From DATARH01 sp963789255 (lineage in GTDB: Bacteria > Pseudomonadota > Alphaproteobacteria > ATCC43930 > CGMCC-115725): a DNA stretch of 64,000 nucleotides. Shown one piece after another: positions 55,001 through 64,000 of this stretch. Where the stretch lies: positions 186,001 to 250,000 of the forward strand of contig CAWBJW010000003.1 in assembly GCA_963789255.1 (NCBI GenBank), in the 5' to 3' direction. Under the pieces are notes generated by a model that saw nothing but the letters and a program-made list of their open reading frames with translations, was not told the origin of the DNA and made no database searches. The translations under genes were made by a program, and so were the position numbers. How positions within the stretch are numbered: the first letter of the stretch is position 1; every line of letters starts with the position of its first letter.

Positions 55001-55621
55001 ATGATGCATGTCGAGCCGGTGCGGCACCCGGAACAACAGGCCGCGCCGGTGCCGGGCCTGGCCCTCTGGCGACAGCGTTGCCCAGGCGGCGTATTCGAGC
55101 GCGGTGTGGAGCGGCAATTTGTGCGCCGCTTCGTCTTCGAGCGCGCGCGCCACCCATTCGGCATAGCGCAATTCCCAGGCGAGGACGCCCTGCCGCGTCG
55201 CGAAATCGGCGGCCGGGCCGCCGATCAGCGCATCCAGCTCCTGCGCCAACCGGTGGCCGTTGAGATGGCGGGCCTCGGTCTCCTTGATCTCCTTGACCGC
55301 GCGACGCTGGACGAAGAGCCGCTTCACCGAATAGAGCGGCGCCAGCCTGTCGTGCGTTGCCTGCAGCGCGCGGACCTCGGCGGCGATGCCAAAGAGGTCG
55401 CCGATAAAATCTTCGAGATGGGGCGCGAGATCGACGAGGAGGTCGGATTCGGCCTTGCGGCCGAGCCCGTCGGGACGGGCGCGCGCCATCATCAGCCGGT
55501 TGTGCAGCGCACCCTCGCCCGCCGCCAGATGCGCGACAAAGGCGCGGTCGAGCCGAACGAGGCCGTCGCGCTCGTAGAGGTCGGCAAAGCTGAGCCCGTG
55601 TTTGAGGGCGAGGTCGGTCAT
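52068..55621 (-). CDS. Large FAD/NAD oxidoreductase, NfnSL-like fusion, two frameshifts
   Basis: About 1180 residues read in three frames. The first part (55621 to ~54585) is a unique N-terminal region with Cys motifs CIWCHNQQKDSC (~residue 251) and CNDCMKAC (~324). The second part (to ~54262) continues KDVLGLPWGVEIYSLLTRWNP and a dinucleotide site GLGPAGFNLAHH. The third part holds a GltD-like pyridine-nucleotide half (VVIGGGLTAIDTATEA) and a C-terminal ferredoxin-reductase/PyrK-like half (GQFYRLQNYA, VGGGLGNAV, then CMMKEICAQCLQ). A GltD plus PyrK fusion resembles NfnL-NfnS, the bifurcating transhydrogenase, joined to a novel N-domain. Each frame break (~54585, ~54262) joins conserved sequence, so errors are likely. 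Substrate not known. Confidence 0.8.
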
Positions 55622-55743
55622 GGGCGCCTGTTACGCGAACTGGAGATCGCAAGCCATCCGGCAAATCGCCGCGACAGGGTGCGCCGCTCGCGGCTAACTG
55701 AAAGCAACAAATTGGCAGTCCGGGCCGCGAATGAAAGCTGTGA

Positions 55744-56964
55744 TCAACCGCACCTAGCGGCGTCCGCGCTTTGGAGCAACGCGTTGAGCAGCACGTTGCA
55801 GCCGGCGGTCAGATCGTCGGGCTTGGCGTCTTCGATCTCGTTGTGGCTGATGCCGCCGACGCACGGGACGAAGATCATCGCCGAGGGCGCGACCCGCGCC
55901 ATGTACACCGCGTCGTGCCCGGCGCCGCTGATGATGTCCTGGTGCTTGTAGCCTTGCGCCTGGGCGGCCGCGCGCACCGCGCCGACGAGATCAGGGTCGA
56001 ACGGGGTCGGCGGGAAGTACCAGAACTCCGCGACCGCGACCTCGAGGTTCTGCGAGGCTGCGGCGGCGGCGCAGGCTTCGCGCAATTCGCGGTCCATCGC
56101 GCTCAGCACAGCGTCTTGCGGGTGGCGGAAATCGACCGTGAAAAACACACGGCCGGGGATCGTGTTGCGCGAATTGGGGCTGACCTGGACAAAACCGACC
56201 GTGGCGCAGGCATAGGGCGCGTGGGCGTGGCCGATCCGGTTGACCGCGTCGATCATGCGGGCGGCGCCGACCAGCGCGTCGCGGCGGCGCGGCATCGGCG
56301 TCGGCCCGGCATGAGCCTCCTGGCCGGTGACGGTCACTTCGTACCAGCGTTGCCCCTGCGCCCCGGTGACGATGCCGACCGGCAGACCGGCGGCTTCGAG
56401 GATCGGCCCCTGCTCGATATGCGCCTCGAAATAGGCCGCGACGGGGTGTTCGCCGCCTGGGCGCCCGCCGACCGGCATCGGGCCGGCAAAGCCGATGCGT
56501 TCCAATTCGGCGCCGAGCGTGAGATCCGGGGAGTTGTTGTCGCGCGTCGCCAGCGCGTCGGCGAGACCGAACACCCCGGTGAAAACCCCTGAGCCGACCA
56601 TCGCCGGCGAAAACCGCGAACCCTCCTCATTGGTCCAGGCGACGATCTCAACGGGCGCCTTGGTCTCGTAGCCGAGGTCGTTGAGGGTGCGGACGACCTC
56701 CAGCCCGGCCATCACGCCGTAGGCGCCGTCGAACCTGCCCCCGGTGGGCTGGGTGTCGAGATGGCTGCCGGCCATGACCGGCGGCAGATCGGGGTTTCGG
56801 CCGGGGCGGCGCGCGAAGATGTTGCCGATACGGTCAACCGTGACGGTGCAGCCGGCCTCCTCGCACCAGCCGATAAAGAGGCGCCTCGCCTCGCCGTCGA
56901 GATCGCTGGCGGCGAGCCGGCACACCCCGCCCTTTTGGGTCGCGCCGATCTGCGCCAATTCCAT
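55744..56964 (-). CDS. M20-family N-carbamoyl-amino acid hydrolase (hydantoinase/carbamoylase)
   Basis: A 406-residue M20-type zinc amidase. Metal ligands are visible in GSHLDTQPTGGRFDGAYG, NEEGSRF, EAHIEQG and GISHNEIE. Members hydrolyse N-carbamoyl-L-amino acids, ureidoglycolate or related amides, with a dimerisation lid between. The annotated ATG lies inside the usual start: fifteen more in-frame codons upstream (reading RNLTVNGERLWASL) match the family N-terminus and begin at an ATT at 57009 behind GAGGAG, so the real start may be ATT. It diverges from the esterase gene. Confidence 0.88.
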   Translation of the reverse strand: MELAQIGATQKGGVCRLAASDLDGEARRLFIGWCEEAGCTVTVDRIGNIFARRPGRNPDLPPVMAGSHLDTQPTGGRFDGAYGVMAGLEVVRTLNDLGYETKAPVEIVAWTNEEGSRFSPAMVGSGVFTGVFGLADALATRDNNSPDLTLGAELERIGFAGPMPVGGRPGGEHPVAAYFEAHIEQGPILEAAGLPVGIVTGAQGQRWYEVTVTGQEAHAGPTPMPRRRDALVGAARMIDAVNRIGHAHAPYACATVGFVQVSPNSRNTIPGRVFFTVDFRHPQDAVLSAMDRELREACAAAAASQNLEVAVAEFWYFPPTPFDPDLVGAVRAAAQAQGYKHQDIISGAGHDAVYMARVAPSAMIFVPCVGGISHNEIEDAKPDDLTAGCNVLLNALLQSADAARCG

Positions 56965-57164
56965 CAGGCTCGCCCACAGCCGCTCGCCGTTTACCGTGAG
57001 ATTGCGAATGGGGCTCCTCGGCTCTGTAGCGTGGGTTAAGCGCAGCGCAACCCACCGGGCGGTCGAGAGATTGGTGAGTTTCGCTCGGCTCTACCCACCC
57101 TACGAACGTACCGCTCGACTATAATCCACGCTAATATGCACCGAATTGTGGGAGGAGACACGCG

Positions 57165-58133
57165 ATGAACGACGCCGCGCCCTGGGTCGACCCCGAACTC
57201 GTTGCCGCCGGGCAATTGCTGCAGCAGAAGGGCCTCGTCGCGCCCGACCGCACCAAGGCCGGGCTCGCCGAGGTGCGCGCCGCGACCGACCGGATCGGCG
57301 CCTTTCTCGGCGAAGGCTCGGTGCCGCTGAAGCGCGAGCGCGATCTGTCGCTGCCCGGCCCGCACGGCCAGGTGCCGTGCCGGCTCTATCTGCCCGATGT
57401 CAGCTCCCCTGGGGCGGAGCGCCCGCCGCTCCTGGTCTACGCGCATGGCGGCGGCTTCATGCAGGGCAGCATCGCGAGCTGGCACCATTTCCTGCGCGAC
57501 CTGGTGCGCCAGAGCGGGGTTGCCGCGCTGTCGGTCGATTATCAGCTGTCGCCCGAGGTCAAGTTCCCGGTCGCCTTCGAGGAGATGGTGGCGATGACTC
57601 GCCTCGCGGCGCGCGAGGGCGCCGGTTTCGGCATCGACCCCTCGCGGCTCGCGGTCGGCGGCGATTCCGCCGGCGCCAATCTGGCGCTCGCCGCGGCATT
57701 GGCGATGCGCGATGAGGGCGAGCGGGCGCTGCGCTTCCAGCTGTTGCTCTACGGCTGCTTCTCGACCGATTGCGACAGCCCGTCCTGGCAGCGCTTCGGC
57801 CAGGGCGCCGGGTTGTCGCAGACCGGGATGAAATGGATCTGGCAGACCTATCTCGAAAAGTCGGAGCAGTACCACGACTGGCGTGCCGCGCCGCTCGACG
57901 GGAACCTTGCGGGGGTGGCGCCGGCACATCTGATCGTCGGCAGCCTCGACCCGCTGATCGACGACAGCAACGCCCTGGCCGCGAAGCTCAAGGCGGCCGG
58001 CGTGCCGTCAAACCTGACGATCTATCAGGGCATCAATCACGGCTTCATCCGCTATGCCAGGCTGATCGGCACGGCGCGTCGCGCCATCGCGGACTGCGCC
58101 GCCGCGCTCAAGGCGGGATTGGCTGTGGGGTAG
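57165..58133 (+). CDS. HSL-family a/b-hydrolase esterase
   Basis: A complete 322-residue hormone-sensitive-lipase-type esterase. It has the oxyanion HGGG at 94-97 (YAHGGGFMQG), the nucleophile S168 in GGDSAGAN, D262 in GSLDPLIDD and H292 in INHGF. It hydrolyses short acyl esters; no signal peptide, so cytoplasmic. GGGAGGAGA precedes the ATG closely. It converges with the MFS gene, 13 bases apart. Part of the degradation-type gene group around 49-59 kb. Confidence 0.92.
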   Translation: MNDAAPWVDPELVAAGQLLQQKGLVAPDRTKAGLAEVRAATDRIGAFLGEGSVPLKRERDLSLPGPHGQVPCRLYLPDVSSPGAERPPLLVYAHGGGFMQGSIASWHHFLRDLVRQSGVAALSVDYQLSPEVKFPVAFEEMVAMTRLAAREGAGFGIDPSRLAVGGDSAGANLALAAALAMRDEGERALRFQLLLYGCFSTDCDSPSWQRFGQGAGLSQTGMKWIWQTYLEKSEQYHDWRAAPLDGNLAGVAPAHLIVGSLDPLIDDSNALAAKLKAAGVPSNLTIYQGINHGFIRYARLIGTARRAIADCAAALKAGLAVG

Positions 58134-58146
58134 AAGCGAGGGGTTT

Positions 58147-59457
58147 TTATTCCGCGGCGGCGGCGAGCTGCTCCTCGCCGGCGGCGATCGCGGGCGGGAT
58201 GCGCAGCCAGAACAGCGAGATCACCGCCGAGGCGAGGGCGCAGAGCGCCAGCGCGTAGAGCCCGCCGGCATAACTGCCGGTCAAGTTTTTGGCCCAGCCG
58301 ACGATGCTCGGGCCGAAAAAGCCGCCGAGATTGCCGAGCGAGTTGATCCAGGCGATGCCGGAAGCGGCTGCCGCGCCGGTCAGGAACATCGTCGGCATCG
58401 ACCAGAACGGCCCCTTGGTGCCGTAGAGGCCGATCGCGGTGATCGACATGCCGACAACCGACCACCACGTGCCGATCGTCAGCCCGGCGATCACCAGGCC
58501 CACGGCCGACAACGCACAGGTCCAGAACAGCGTCCACTGCCGCTCGCCGATGCGGTCGGACAGCCAGCCGAAAAACACCATCGATACCGCGCCGCAGCCA
58601 TAGGGGATCATCGTGATCCAGCCGACCTGCATGTTCGAGATGCCGAGTTCCTTGATGATCGTCGGCAGGAATAGCAGCATGCCGAGGCTGGCGGTGACGA
58701 TCCCGGTATAGTTGAGTGCCAGCAGGATAACCTTCGGGTCCCAGAACGAGCGCCAGACGCCGACCCCGTGCGTTGCCTCGATGTGGCTGGTCTCGCCGGC
58801 GATCCTGCTGTCGAGCCAGGCGCGCTCCTCGGCGCTCAGCCAGCGCGCCTTGCCCGGCCGATCGGTCAGGAAGAAGAACACGGCGACGCCGATCAGTGCG
58901 GTCGGCACCGCCTCGAATAAATACATGATCTGCCAGCCCTTGAGGCCCCACAGGCCGTTCAGCCCGAGCAGCGCGGTCGAGACCGGCGCGCCCAGGGCCA
59001 CCGCGACCGGCAATGCCAGGGTGAAGCCGGCATTGACGCGGGCGCGATAACTGTCGGGGAACCAGTAGGTGAAATAGAGCACGAAGCCGGGGAACAGCCC
59101 GGCCTCGGCGAGTCCGAGCACAAAGCGTATCGCCATGAAACTGTAGGGGCCGGTGGCAAAGGCGGTGGCGGCCGAGACCAGCCCCCAGGTGACCATGATC
59201 CGCGCGATCCACAGCCTTGCGCCGAGCTTTTCGAGGATGATGTTGCTCGGCACCTCGAACAAAACGTAGCCCCAGAAAAACGCGCCGGCCGCCATGCCGT
59301 ACAGTGCCGGGTCGAGGCCGAGTTCCTTGTTCATCGTCAGCGCGGCGAAGCCGACATTGATCCGGTCGAGATAACAGAAGAAATAGGTCAGAGCTGCGAA
59401 CGGCAGGATGCGCAAATAAACCTTGCGCATGGTAATTTGCTCAAGCGAACGGATCAT
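58147..59457 (-). CDS. MFS transporter, ACS (anion:cation symporter) family
   Basis: A complete 436-residue, 12-helix MFS carrier. Sequence features match the phthalate/tartrate/glucarate-type ACS group: DRINVGFAALTMNKELGL in helix 1-2, FFWGYVLFEVPSNIILEKLGARLWIAR and a RAGLFPGF-like segment in helix 4. It probably imports an organic acid by proton symport. Neighbouring hydrolase, hydantoinase and CoA-transferase genes suggest uptake of a catabolic substrate, which sequence cannot name. Confidence 0.9.
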   Translation of the reverse strand: MIRSLEQITMRKVYLRILPFAALTYFFCYLDRINVGFAALTMNKELGLDPALYGMAAGAFFWGYVLFEVPSNIILEKLGARLWIARIMVTWGLVSAATAFATGPYSFMAIRFVLGLAEAGLFPGFVLYFTYWFPDSYRARVNAGFTLALPVAVALGAPVSTALLGLNGLWGLKGWQIMYLFEAVPTALIGVAVFFFLTDRPGKARWLSAEERAWLDSRIAGETSHIEATHGVGVWRSFWDPKVILLALNYTGIVTASLGMLLFLPTIIKELGISNMQVGWITMIPYGCGAVSMVFFGWLSDRIGERQWTLFWTCALSAVGLVIAGLTIGTWWSVVGMSITAIGLYGTKGPFWSMPTMFLTGAAAASGIAWINSLGNLGGFFGPSIVGWAKNLTGSYAGGLYALALCALASAVISLFWLRIPPAIAAGEEQLAAAAE

Positions 59458-59650
59458 TGTCGCTCCTCGGGGACTTTGCCGCTTTCAGGAGGCATCCCGG
59501 AACATAACGCGACCAAATCACCGTTCAACGCGCACTCGGTCGCAGTCGCCCTTATGTGACCAACTGCCGCATCGCCAAAGCCGGTTCGCCGGCCGGTCGC
59601 GGACGAGCGGCTTGGCGGCAATTCGCATCGCATTCACCTCGTCGCCCGGT

Positions 59651-59672
59651 GCCGCGGCAAGATTGCCGCGGC
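59651..59672. terminator. Hairpin between MFS gene and ATPase operon
   Basis: Nine-base stem GCCGCGGCA/TGCCGCGGC around AGAT, extended by three weaker pairs, 53 bases after the atpG stop. No T tract follows, so termination of the ATPase operon here is only likely. Confidence 0.5.
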
Positions 59673-59724
59673 GCCTGCGGGCCAAATGCGCCGGAGCGGC
59701 AGCAATCCGCGCTGGTGACCCCCC

Positions 59725-60578
59725 TCAAACCAGCTCGGTGCCGGAGAGCGCCGCCGCGCCGGTCACCAACTCCAGCAGTTCGGTCGTGATCTCGCTTTGG
59801 CGCTCCTGGCGCGCGTCCTGACGCAACTGATCGAGCTTTCTTGAGACATTGTCATGGGCGGCTTCCATCGCAGCAAATCGCGCGGCGTTTTCACTGGCGA
59901 GCGATTCGACGGCGGCTTCGGTCAGGAGCGCAACGACGTAATCGGCGATCAGCTTTTCCAGCAGCATGGCGGGCGGCAGGTTGTGCAGCGGCGGCAGCTG
60001 CAGCCGGCTCGTTGCAAACGATGCGGGATCGAGCGGGAACAACAGCCGCCGCTCGACCGTCGCGGCGCTGCCCTGGCGATGGCGCATGAACATCACCTCG
60101 ACGCGGTCAAGGCCGCCGCGCGCGATCCGGCCGTAGATCTCCGCCGTCAAATGGCGGACCGTCTCGGGCACGCCGTCGGGGCGGGTCGCCATCGGGTGAA
60201 CCCAGGCGGTCCGCAGGCCTCGTTCCTGCGCCAGCGCGGCGCCGCGGCTGCCGAGAATGAACAGCGCCTCCTCGGGATCGGGCAGCTGCGCCGCGGCGTC
60301 GAGGATGCGCTCGTTGAAGCCGCCGACAAAGCCTTGTTCGGCGCTGCACAGGACGAGCGCGCGACGGTCGGACGCGGTGCGGCTGGCGGCTGGCGGGTCG
60401 GGCATCAGCAGGAGCGCGGCACCGATCGCCGCCGCCATCGTCTCGGCATAGCGGCGAATGCCGGGCAGGGTGCGCGTTGCCTCCTGCACCCGCATGCTGG
60501 CGAGCGACCGCATCGCACCGACGATGTCGAGCAGCTCGCGCATGCTGCCGATATGGGCGTCGATGTCGGCAAGCCGCG

Positions 60579-60582
<4 letters not shown>
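59725..60582 (-). CDS. atpG: N-ATPase gamma subunit
   Basis: A 285-residue ATP synthase gamma-like subunit. The N-terminal coiled coil (IDAHIGSMRELLDIVGAMRSLA) and C-terminal helix (MEAAHDNVSRKLDQLRQDARQERQSEITTELLELV) form the rotor stalk, with a Rossmann-like middle (GSRGAALAQERGL). It ends the operon after atpA, with a 4-base overlap, as in N-ATPase operons. Start at ATG 60582; a longer frame lies over atpA and is not supported. Confidence 0.88.
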
Positions 60583-62100
<1,518 letters not shown>

Positions 62101-62117
<17 letters not shown>

Positions 62118-62860
62118 CGGCCTCGATCTCAGTGCGCATTGCGGCGAGCGCGCTCTGCCAGGAGAAGCGCAGAACCGCGTTGGGGAAATGCAGCTCCGCG
62201 CCGGCGACGAGTTGCGGCTCTGCGGCAAAATCGACGGTGATGTGCTCGCCCAGCGCCCGAAGCAGACGGGTCCGCCACTGCTCGGCGGCTTCGGGCGGCA
62301 GCGCCGACGCGGTCACGATCTTGACCGGGACGGGCTCGGCAAGCGGTTGCGTCAAGGCCTCTCTTTCGGTCTTTCGGCAGCGCGGCAGATATTGCTCGAT
62401 GCGCTCGATCCATGCCTCGCGCGCGCAATTTCATCGGCATTTCGGCAGAGCAGCCGGACGGCGATCTCCGCGCCGAGGTCGAGCGCGATCTGCCGCGCTT
62501 CGGCCAGCGCCTCGCCGCGCTCAACCGAGAGGGTCTTGCGCGCGCCGTCGAGGAATGCCGCCGCGTCGCTTTCCGCCTGGGCTGCGCCGCGCCGCCGCTG
62601 CCTTCTTCCGCCTCGGCCGCCGCTTCCTTCAGCGCCGCCGCCCGCTCGGCCGCAATGCCGGCGCGGTCGGCCTCGACTGCGGCGAGTTGCTCTTTCGCCT
62701 TGGCTTCGGCCGCGCGTGCGTCGGCATATTGCTTGTCGACCTCGGCGCGGCGCGCATCGACCAGGCGCAGCACCGGCCGGTACAGGAAGCGATGCAGCAG
62801 CCAGACGAGGATCGCGAAATTGACCGTCTGCAGCGCGAAGGTGGACCAGTCGAAATGCAT
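62101..62860 (-). CDS. atpF: N-ATPase b subunit with delta-like extension, frameshifted
   Basis: About 253 residues. An N-terminal membrane helix (WSTFALQTVNFAILVWLLHRFLY) and a long stalk coiled coil (RRAEVDKQYADARAAEAKAKEQ) are read first. Near 62595 the frame shifts (then AQAESDAAAFLDGARKTLSV), and near 62425 again (REAWIERIEQYLPRC, ending ALAAMRTEIEADGHAR). N-ATPases lack a separate delta subunit and have a longer b with such a C-terminal part (LVAGAELHFPNAVLRFSW). The two breaks lie in GC-repeat runs and look like sequence errors. Ends 17 bases inside atpA. Confidence 0.8.
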
Positions 62861-62862
62861 GC

Positions 62863-63108
62863 TCACCCGGCGTACGGATTGGCGAAGAGCAGCAGCAGGG
62901 CGACGACCAGGCAGTAGATCGCCATCGTCTCGATCATCGCGAGGCCGACGAACAGCGTGCGCGAGATCGTGCCCGCCGCCTCGGGCTGCCGGGCGATCGC
63001 GTCCATCGCCGCGGCGACCGAGCGGCCTTCGCCGAGCGCCGGGCCGATCGAGCCGATCGAGACGGCGAACGCGGCGGCGATGATGCTGATGAGCTTGATC
63101 GTGTCCAT
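62863..63108 (-). CDS. atpE: N-ATPase c subunit with sodium-binding signature
   Basis: A complete 81-residue hairpin of two helices. Helix 1 has GPALGEG with E27; helix 2 reads LAMIETMAIYCLV with E60, T61 and Y65. Aligned to the sodium-binding c ring of Ilyobacter (Q32, E65, S66, Y70), the offsets match exactly, with E27 in place of Gln as in N-ATPases. So the ring probably binds Na+. It lies 2 bases before atpF and 9 after atpB. Confidence 0.92.
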   Translation of the reverse strand: MDTIKLISIIAAAFAVSIGSIGPALGEGRSVAAAMDAIARQPEAAGTISRTLFVGLAMIETMAIYCLVVALLLLFANPYAG

Positions 63109-63117
63109 GGGCCCTCC

Positions 63118-63792
63118 TCAGCCTGGCTCGGCCGTGTCGACCGCGGCGCCAATGAAAACGGTGGCGAGAATGGTGAAGATGTAGGCCTGCACCACGCCGA
63201 CGAGGATCTCGAGCGCCATCAGCGGGATCGGCACGAACAGCCCGGCCAGCGCGACGACCAGCGCGATCACGAACTCGCCGCTCATGACATTGCCGAACAG
63301 ACGCACCATCAGGGAGAAGGTGCGCGTCACCTCGGAGACGATGTTGAGCGGCAGCATGATCAGCTTGGGCTGGGCGAAGCTCGCGAGATAGCCGAGCGGG
63401 CCCGCGGGCGCGCACGCCGAAATAATGCACCGCGACAAAGACGATCAGCGCCAGCGCCGCCGGCGTTTCAAGCTTGCCGGTCGGCGCCTCGACCCCCGGC
63501 AGCACCCCGGACAGATTGGCGGCGACGAGAAAGATGAAGAGCGTGCCGAGCAGCGGCAGAAAGGGCCGCGGGTTCTTGCGGATCGACCTCGTCGATCTGG
63601 CCCATGATGCCGGTGACGATCAGTTCCAACACCGCCTGGCGCCGGTCCGGGTGCAACGCCAGCCGGCGCGTCGCAAGCCAGGAGCCAAGAGCCAGCACCG
63701 CCATGATCGCCCAGGTCGTCACCACCGGCCGGGTGATCGCGACCGGGCCGAGATGGAACAGGACCGTGCTGGCAAGCGGCGAGGCGTGCCAT
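63118..63792 (-). CDS. atpB: N-ATPase a subunit, three frameshifts
   Basis: About 225 residues in four frame segments that join end to end. The ATG at 63792 starts MARLAA; near 63772 the frame changes to STVLFHLGPVAITRPVV and TTWAIMAVLALGSWLATRR; near 63578 it changes to RKNPRPFLPLLGTLFIFLVA and LPGVEAPTG; near 63403 it changes to GPLGYLASFAQPKLIMLPL, with the key stator arginine region TFSLMVRLFGNVMSGE and final helices. The a subunit forms the ion half-channels. Three breaks in one conserved essential-type gene point to poor base calling here. Confidence 0.8.
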
Positions 63793-64000
63793 CACGCCGT
63801 CCGTCCGCGCCGCGCGCAACGCCAGCGCGCGCGCCGCGAGAAAGCCGAGAAAGGCGGCGAGCAGCGGGAGGGCGCCGAGCCGCGCGGCAAAGCCGAGAAA
63901 GGCGATCGCGCCGGCGATGCCGGGCGAGGGTCAGGACCGCCGGCGACAAGGCGGCCGCCTCCCGCCGCGTAAAATTCGACGGTCCGCCGCAGCGCCGCGA
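63793..64000 (-). CDS. atpR: N-ATPase accessory subunit AtpR, partial at window edge
   Basis: Only the 3' part lies in the window. One frame from the edge reads ALRRTVEFYAAGGGRLVAG, then near 63920 a shifted frame reads ARIAGAIAFLGFAARLGALPLL and AAFLGFLAARALALRAAR, a helix pattern like the C-terminal half of AtpR. Position directly before atpB fits the N-ATPase order (D-C-Q-R-B-E-F-A-G). Its stop and frame are uncertain because of errors. Confidence 0.55.

Overview
The window looks like a high-GC alphaproteobacterium (Rhodospirillales or Hyphomicrobiales-like, soil or rhizosphere lifestyle). The basis is the third-position GC bias, a DUF2794 protein, a lysine-2,3-aminomutase-like protein, many CoA-transferase, glutathione-transferase, enolase-superfamily and amidohydrolase genes, and alphaproteobacterial palindromic intergenic repeats. 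Placement is inference; there is no rRNA, tRNA or marker set here. No CRISPR array or phage is visible.

Layout. 1-10 kb: a metal-dependent amidohydrolase, an AT-rich orphan gene, an orphan molybdopterin-binding hydroxylase subunit, a tandem DUF427 protein, a GFA-type zinc protein, and a Crp/Fnr regulator followed by a GAF-kinase-receiver hybrid sensor. 9-17 kb: an accessory catabolic/efflux block with an amidohydrolase, a broken LysR regulator, a small secreted repeat protein, an EmrA/EmrB-type efflux pair and two tandem mandelate racemase/muconate lactonizing enzyme paralogues. A 160-bp copy of the 3' end of one paralogue is left behind next to the amidohydrolase. 17-25 kb: a Tat-exported carbonic anhydrase, an S10 carboxypeptidase, a SpoU methyltransferase, another amidohydrolase, a CinA-like/nucleotidyltransferase fusion, a REP/RAYT remnant, a BNR-repeat protein and cytochrome b561. 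25-31.5 kb: a conserved envelope block (TPR protein, bamB, der) running into an MBOAT acyltransferase and an SGNH-like partner. 31.5-33.2 kb: an IS630-family element and a repeat-rich spacer. 33-37 kb: H+-pyrophosphatase and an Fe-S protein. 37.5-42.6 kb: a 1540-residue protein joining four Ig-like modules, a GT2 region and a GT9 heptosyltransferase region, then a HIT protein. 42.6-48.7 kb: recJ, a transposase remnant, an aminomutase-like radical SAM protein, an RCK-pore-RCK potassium channel and a PilZ protein. 48.8-59.5 kb: glutathione transferases, a CoA transferase, a glyoxalase-fold protein, a very large flavin oxidoreductase, a hydantoinase-type amidohydrolase, a lipase-like esterase and an MFS carrier. 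59.7-64 kb: the distal half of an N-type ATPase operon (R-B-E-F-A-G order) with a sodium-binding signature in subunit c.

A recurring theme is frameshifting. About 20 single-base frame breaks occur, including in genes that should be essential or strongly conserved (bamB, recJ, the ATPase a and b subunits). Both halves of each gene remain intact, so most are probably base-calling or assembly errors rather than decay. The LysR gene, the enolase fragment, the RAYT fragment and the 44.6-kb transposase fragment are better candidates for real remnants. The most interesting loci are the GT2-GT9 fusion, the CinA/NadD-like fusion, the NfnSL-like oxidoreductase, the RCK-pore-RCK channel and the sodium-type ATPase.
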